Source of the DNA: a virus
Virus record (IMG/VR): IMGVR_UViG_3300037189_004798
Coordinates: 1 to 25,140 of that record
Reading direction: 5' to 3' (one strand)
Length of the DNA stretch: 25,140 nt
The notes below the pieces were generated by a model. It was not told where the DNA came from. It saw only the letters and a program-made list of their open reading frames with translations, and did no database searches. Positions within the stretch are counted from its first letter, which is position 1. Each line of letters starts with the position of its first letter. Shown one piece after another: positions 21,689 through 25,140 of the stretch. A program made the position numbers and the translations under genes.

Positions 21689-23008
21689 TCAAAACAGGTT
21701 GATAGGATTTCGCAGCTTGTAACTTGCCAAGCCCGGGACAAAGGTCACGGGAATAACCACGTTTGCCACGCCGTTCCGATTCTTCGCAATCAGCAGTTCC
21801 GCTGCCTCTTCCTGCGTCTTAGTCATCATCTCGCCGCCCTGCTCATAGTAGGCCATGCGGAAAGGAAACAGCACAATGTCTGCATCCTGTTCGATCGCGC
21901 CGGATTCGCGAAGGTCTGACAGCATTGGCCGCTTATCAGCCCGCTTTTCCGATTCGCGGTTTAGCTGGGCCAGCATGATAAAGGTCACCCCGCATTCTTT
22001 CGCAATCTGTTTCGCCGTCTTGGAAATGTGTGCCACCTGCTGCTCCCTGATTTGTTTTGAGTCCGTAGGGGTAACCAGTCCAAGGTAGTCACAGACCACG
22101 CAGGTAATGCCGTGCTTCTGCTTCATGGTCTTCACCCGCGCCCGGATTTTTTCAATCGTGGTATGGGGCGTGTCTTCGAACCAAATTGGCAGGCTGTCGG
22201 CCTCGTCGGTGTAGTTCAGCATTTTTCGCACGTCCTGTTCGGACAGGTTGCCCTTGCGCAACTGGTAGGAAGCAATGCCGGTTTCCCCTGAGATTATCCG
22301 CTGTGCCAGTGCGCTGTTTTCCATCTCCAAGCTGAACATGATACCCTTGCCACCGGCGCGGCAATGGCTTTGAATGAGTGCCACGGCCATAGCTGTTTTA
22401 CCCATGCCCGGCCTACCTGCCAACACCCACAATTCACCGGCTGGCATTCCATTCGTAACCCTGTCCAGCTCCGGCCATCCACTCAGCAGGTTCAGCGGTG
22501 TTTCGCCTGCATTGCTGATGCGCTGAACTTCCTTCGAAACCATCCGGCCAAGCTGTACCGGATCGCGGGAAAGGTTGTTGACAAAAGCGTCAATTTCCGC
22601 CTGTGCCTGGTCAGCCAACTTGAACGGGTCGATGCCTTCGGTCATGGCCTCTCTGTGTAGCTGTGTGCCGAGGTTGGCAATCTTGCGCAGGCCGAACAGC
22701 TGGTACAGAAACTTTATGTGCGTGTCAATGTTGGCTCCGCTGTGAATGCCTGCCGCTATCTGTCCAATGTCTGATGGGGTCGGCAGGTACTTATTTTGCT
22801 TGCAATACCGGGCCACGGTGCTGATGTCGATTTGCATCCGCTCCGTGTACATTTCGCACAAGGCTTTACACAGGTCTCGGTTAATCAGGTCGAAAAAATA
22901 TTCCGGTCGCAATTCGCTGATGAAGTGCTGTTTATTGCCTTCAATCAGGAGTGCGCCTAAGACATTGCGCTCCATGTCTCGGTCTTGTGGTGGTGGTTGT
23001 AGGTTCAT
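21689..23008 (-). CDS. dnaB: Replicative DNA helicase (DnaB family)
   Basis: 439 residues from ATG 23008. Residues 1-100 are the DnaB N-terminal helical domain (ERNVLGALLIEGNKQHFISE, then DISTVARYCKQNKYLPTPSD). The RecA-like C-terminal domain has PLNLLSGWPELDRVTNGMPA, Walker A GRPGMGKT (198-205), ITCVVCDYLGLV as Walker B, IMLAQLNRESEKRADKRPML, and DADIVLFPFRMAYYEQGG. It unwinds phage DNA at the fork as a hexameric ring. The start overlaps the previous gene by ATGA; a longer frame to 23143 lies within that gene and is rejected. It is expected to be loaded by the neighbouring DnaD/DUF6291-like protein. Confidence 0.93.
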   Translation of the reverse strand: MNLQPPPQDRDMERNVLGALLIEGNKQHFISELRPEYFFDLINRDLCKALCEMYTERMQIDISTVARYCKQNKYLPTPSDIGQIAAGIHSGANIDTHIKFLYQLFGLRKIANLGTQLHREAMTEGIDPFKLADQAQAEIDAFVNNLSRDPVQLGRMVSKEVQRISNAGETPLNLLSGWPELDRVTNGMPAGELWVLAGRPGMGKTAMAVALIQSHCRAGGKGIMFSLEMENSALAQRIISGETGIASYQLRKGNLSEQDVRKMLNYTDEADSLPIWFEDTPHTTIEKIRARVKTMKQKHGITCVVCDYLGLVTPTDSKQIREQQVAHISKTAKQIAKECGVTFIMLAQLNRESEKRADKRPMLSDLRESGAIEQDADIVLFPFRMAYYEQGGEMMTKTQEEAAELLIAKNRNGVANVVIPVTFVPGLASYKLRNPINLF

Positions 23009-23616
23009 AGGTCGGTGTCTGCTGTTATAACTCGTGGGTTGTTTTTTAGTTGATTGATTCGGTACTGCTGATTCCATTCTTTTGCTGCCCATGTCCTGAA
23101 CGCCGCTTTCCAATCTTTGCAGGTTTCTTTGCCTACCTTCCATCCCTTTGAAGACATACCATCGACAAACACAGCTGCAAATTCTTTGCTCATTGCACGT
23201 TCAGCGCAATACAATTCAACTTCATCAATCACGGGTGCGACGAACGTAGTTCGTTTTTTCTTTTCATTTTCATTAACACTATCACTATCACTTTCATTAT
23301 CACTATCAGCTTTTTTGGGTTTCTCAAAAAAGGCTTGGGTTTTTTGGCTTTCGTTGGCTTTCTTAGGACGGCCACCGCTTTTACCATTAACCCTCTGCTT
23401 TTCAATGTATTGCTTGTACTTTTCTAAATCGCGCTTTAACGCGGTCTTAATTCCTTCAAACGCCATTGTGATAACGAGGTCATCCGTTTCGGGGTCTTCG
23501 TCATTCACATACGCGAAAATGTGTTTGATTAACCGGCCTGCGTATTCGTCCGGCAGCTTGTCGAAAATACCGCGCTGGTCGCAGTATAGGATAAATGATT
23601 TCTTTCCTTCAGCCAT
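23005..23616 (-). CDS. DUF6291 / DnaD-like replication initiation protein
   Basis: 203 residues from ATG 23616. Residues 1-80 (MAEGKKSFILYCDQRGIFDK, then LPDEYAGRLIKHIFAYVND) fit the DUF6291-type N-terminal domain of phage replisome organisers. A basic stretch (KQRVNGKSGGRPKKANESQK) and a strongly acidic Ser/Asp/Asn/Glu linker follow; the linker is coded by a six-base repeat (23264-23311). The C-terminal part (VELYCAERAMSKEFAAVFVD, then WKVGKETCKDWKAAFRTWAA) is DnaD-like. It probably binds the origin and loads the DnaB-type helicase coded next. Frames open upstream to GTG 23655, but this start lies in the structured leader and no domain needs it. Confidence 0.75.
   Translation of the reverse strand: MAEGKKSFILYCDQRGIFDKLPDEYAGRLIKHIFAYVNDEDPETDDLVITMAFEGIKTALKRDLEKYKQYIEKQRVNGKSGGRPKKANESQKTQAFFEKPKKADSDNESDSDSVNENEKKKRTTFVAPVIDEVELYCAERAMSKEFAAVFVDGMSSKGWKVGKETCKDWKAAFRTWAAKEWNQQYRINQLKNNPRVITADTDL
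23264..23311. repeat. Imperfect six-base tandem repeat (TCACTA/TCATTA)
   Basis: Eight consecutive six-base units: TCATTT, TCATTA, ACACTA, TCACTA, TCACTT, TCATTA, TCACTA, TCAGCT. They code an alternating Ser/Asn-Asp/Glu linker on the minus strand. The period of two codons keeps the frame when copy number changes, so linker length could vary between relatives. Confidence 0.7.
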
Positions 23617-23713
23617 AAAAGCAAAACGCCCCGCCATTTCTCTGCGTGGAACCACCCCGGAAACAAGGGTGCGCAGGTACTCTGACGGAGCGTCTTTTAG
23701 GTTGTGAGTTCAT
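23609..23713 (-). CDS. Possible leader peptide (34 codons) overlapping the next start
   Basis: ATG 23713 opens a 34-codon frame: MNSQPKRRSVRVPAHPCFRG, then GSTQRNGGAFCFYG and TGA at 23611-23609, so it ends eight bases inside the DUF6291-like gene (ATG 23616) in another frame. The peptide is basic at the start and rich in Arg and Gly. It spans the pairing elements of the leader RNA, so its translation would affect folding. A coding role is uncertain; it may only be an open frame within a structured RNA. Confidence 0.35.
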   Translation of the reverse strand: MNSQPKRRSVRVPAHPCFRGGSTQRNGGAFCFYG

Positions 23714-23740
23714 AGTTTCCTTTCACTCGGGGCGGGTTCC
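23627..23740 (-). promoter_or_regulatory. Structured leader with two exclusive pairings
   Basis: On the minus strand GGAACCCGCCCCG (23740 to 23728) can pair with CGGGGTGGTTCC (23659 to 23648) over twelve positions with one G-U pair and one bulged base. Its CGCCCCG part can instead pair perfectly with CGGGGCG (23633 to 23627), which lies ten bases before ATG 23616. The two pairings exclude each other, the design of a leader that switches expression. Pairing is visible; regulation is inferred. Confidence 0.5.
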
Positions 23741-23763
23741 AATCGCCTGTTCCGAACTTGTTA

Positions 23764-23771
23764 CAAATATA
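23764..23771 (-). promoter_or_regulatory. Host-type -7 box TATATTTG before the leader and replication genes
   Basis: On the minus strand TATATTTG (23771 to 23764) lies directly after the stop of the DnaA-like gene. A TTTG 14 bases upstream (23789 to 23786) is closer than the usual 19-21 bases. Transcription from here would give a leader of about 145 bases before ATG 23616, unlike the other boxes in the window. Confidence 0.55.
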
Positions 23772-24230
23772 CTACGCGCCCGCGACAAATCCGAGGTAAG
23801 GCTCAAATAATTTTACGCGCATTTCCGGGTCTTCGGCAGCCGGAACGCGGCCTGTCAGGTTGCCCTCTATCTTCTCCACCAATGCCCGGAAAGACTTGTA
23901 ATGCAGCTCGTTTTCAATGGCCGTCACGCCGTGAATAACCGTGCTGTGATCGCGGCCACCGGCGTATTGGCCGATTTCGCGAAGGCTGGCCATCGTATGT
24001 TTCCGGGCAAAGTAAAAGAACATCTGCCGCGCCCTGGCAAATTGCCTGTGCCTGGCCTTGCTGCTCACTACATCCAATGAGCAGTCCACGGTTTCCGCGA
24101 TACAATGCCAGATTGCGTCTAATTGGTCTGTGAAAATCCGCTCTTCATGGGCGAAGATGCGCGGCCTGTCTGCGATAGGCTCTCTATCGCTATCGGGTTT
24201 ATAAGGCTGAGGTTTGGCGTTTTTGTTCAT
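23772..24230 (-). CDS. DnaA domain IV-like DNA-binding protein
   Basis: 152 residues. The core (VSSKARHRQFARARQMFFYF, then ARKHTMASLREIGQYAGGRD and HSTVIHGVTAIENE) is the C-terminal domain IV of DnaA: the basic helix, the SLxEIG helix and the GGRDHSTV signature (91-98) that contacts DnaA boxes. The AAA+ ATPase domain is absent; the first 30 residues are a polar tail. It may mark the phage origin, compete with host DnaA or regulate early genes. It lies just upstream of the DUF6291-like and DnaB genes, consistent with a replication module. It overlaps the preceding gene by 32 bases. Confidence 0.85.
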   Translation of the reverse strand: MNKNAKPQPYKPDSDREPIADRPRIFAHEERIFTDQLDAIWHCIAETVDCSLDVVSSKARHRQFARARQMFFYFARKHTMASLREIGQYAGGRDHSTVIHGVTAIENELHYKSFRALVEKIEGNLTGRVPAAEDPEMRVKLFEPYLGFVAGA

Positions 24231-24450
24231 CGCGATTGAGTTTGTTCAATACCATCGTGGCGTGGTTGTATTTTTGGTCATCCACCAAGTCCCAGAAATG
24301 CGCTCCCTCTGGGGTGCGCTTCCATTCGAAAGCGCACCAAAGAGATTGAACGTCTGTTTCCTCAGCGAATGGAAAACCATACTCTTTCCTGCGTTGCAAG
24401 GCAAGGTCACGGAAGCGGGCAGGTAGCTTATTGATTTGCATCGCTGGCAT
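24199..24450 (-). CDS. Small protein of unknown function in the recombination block
   Basis: 83 residues (80 if started at ATG 24441): MPAMQINKLPARFRDLALQR, then GFPFAEETDVQSLWCAFEWK and a helical end (NHATMVLNKLNRDEQKRQ). The middle EGAHFWDLVDDQKYN is distinctive, with aromatic and acidic residues, but I do not recognise the family. It overlaps the ERF gene stop and the DnaA-like gene start, so it is in the same operon. Both start choices give overlaps of 14-23 bases and I cannot decide between them. Confidence 0.5.
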   Translation of the reverse strand: MPAMQINKLPARFRDLALQRRKEYGFPFAEETDVQSLWCAFEWKRTPEGAHFWDLVDDQKYNHATMVLNKLNRDEQKRQTSAL

Positions 24451-25030
24451 GTGCTCTTAATCCGAGGCCGGTCACGCGCAATGCTTCGCGCATGGTTTTG
24501 TTGATTTTGAAATCCTTGCCGAGGTGGGCCAGAGCCTTCTTTACCTCCTCTTCACCCTTGCCTTTCACGTGTTCCATAGCCTTCAGCCAGCGGTCGTTGT
24601 TTCTGTCAATCCACGGCTTGGCATCGTCCGGATCATTGCCGGAAGGCGGAGCTGGTCTCGTTGCCGGTGCTGAAGGTGTGGCTGCGTTTGCGTCATCGTC
24701 TTCAGCTTCCAGTGCCAGTAACGATTGTAGCGTGTAGCGGCGATAGTAGGTAATTTCGCTGCCGCGCTGCTGTGGTGTGCCTGTCATTGAAAGCGGAAGG
24801 GACGATTCGCATACGGTCGCGCCCGTTTCAGCATCCACAATTCGGGTAAACACTTCACCTTCTTCAATCGGTTGCAAGACGTAAAGGCCGTGCTTGTGCA
24901 GCACCGGTTTGACCTCACCGAGAATCGTGTTAAGGTCAGCGTAGCGGCTGCGAAAGTGTGGGTTGGTTGCCTCTTTGGCAACTGGTTTGATGGCGGCCAT
25001 AGCGGCGGCCAATTTTGAAATGGTAGTCAT
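24428..25030 (-). CDS. erf: ERF-family single-strand annealing protein
   Basis: 200 residues. The N-terminal domain shows the ERF pattern: ISKLAAAMAAIKPVAKEATN, then PHFRSRYADLNTILGEVKPV and LHKHGLYVLQPI, and later GSEITYYRRYTLQSLLALEA with the acidic EDDD following. ERF proteins anneal complementary single strands and support phage recombination and concatemer formation. After a Pro/Ala-rich linker (TPSAPATRPAPPSGNDPDDA) a small helical tail follows. ATG 25030 comes four bases after the stop of the upstream partial gene. Confidence 0.87.
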   Translation of the reverse strand: MTTISKLAAAMAAIKPVAKEATNPHFRSRYADLNTILGEVKPVLHKHGLYVLQPIEEGEVFTRIVDAETGATVCESSLPLSMTGTPQQRGSEITYYRRYTLQSLLALEAEDDDANAATPSAPATRPAPPSGNDPDDAKPWIDRNNDRWLKAMEHVKGKGEEEVKKALAHLGKDFKINKTMREALRVTGLGLRAHASDANQ

Positions 25031-25034
25031 GGTA

Positions 25035-25140
25035 TCAGTCTTTAGTTAGGTTTTTCTTGGATTGCGGGCCAAGCTCCGCCCGCTCCCCTGCAAGGCGCAG
25101 GGCGTGAGCGGTTCGGATTTGCTGTATGCGAATGAATCTC
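25035..25140 (-). CDS. C-terminal end of a gene cut by the right edge
   Basis: The frame read from 25139 to the TGA at 25037-25035 is open for 34 codons and ends RIQQIRTAHALRLAGERAEL, then GPQSKKNLTKD. The helical, basic character and the four-base spacing to the ERF gene suggest the true end of an upstream gene of the same operon. No start or family can be seen. Confidence 0.5.
   Translation of the reverse strand, partial: RFIRIQQIRTAHALRLAGERAELGPQSKKNLTKD

Noticed and set aside
1-25140. CRISPR arrays, tRNA genes, insertion sequences, attachment sites
   Set aside because: None found by reading; no regular spacer repeats, cloverleaf-like sequence, transposase or integrase pattern.

Overview
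This window is part of the genome of a tailed, siphovirus-like bacteriophage (or a prophage of that type) whose host is very probably a member of the Bacteroidota. The host call rests on several TAnnTTTG promoter boxes, one with a TTG element exactly 19 bases upstream; on the near absence of Shine-Dalgarno leaders; and on virion proteins of types familiar from Bacteroidota phages (tail tube, tail tip, portal, XkdF-like protease fused to scaffold). No integrase, repressor, lysis gene or tRNA is visible, so lifestyle cannot be judged. Base composition is moderate except for one clearly AT-rich glycosyltransferase gene (18407-19180).

Layout. 1-3539 (minus): small virion protein, portal, two head-tail joining proteins and the start of a tail fibre with an Mtd-like N-terminus and collagen-like repeats. 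3584-6037 (plus): a tail assembly chaperone with a -1 frameshift extension, the large terminase and a sigma-like helix-turn-helix protein. 6046-15081 (minus): tail tip proteins, tape measure, protease/scaffold, major capsid protein and tail tube, punctuated by terminators. 15244-16480 (minus): four small genes behind a strong host-type promoter. 16565-21664 (minus): a compact accessory region with two GT-B glycosyltransferases, a TET-associated-type glycosyltransferase, a methyltransferase, a ParB-like protein, an HNH nuclease and a small-terminase candidate. 21689-25140 (minus): replication and recombination genes (DnaB helicase, DUF6291/DnaD-like protein, DnaA domain IV protein, ERF annealing protein).

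How it may work together. Early and middle genes appear to use the host sigma factor through TAnnTTTG boxes placed 3-6 bases before the start codon, implying leaderless mRNAs. Three virion transcription units instead begin with a different shared element, TACATTATAG, with ATAAGG or AGTAAG 16-18 bases upstream; the sigma-like gene beside the terminase is the natural candidate to read it. A terminator at 15145-15173 separates the early block from the first late unit. The glycosyltransferase, methyltransferase and ParB group looks like a DNA (or virion) glycosylation cassette. A structured leader with mutually exclusive pairings and a short overlapping ORF precedes the replication genes. These regulatory and pathway proposals are inferences from sequence pattern only.
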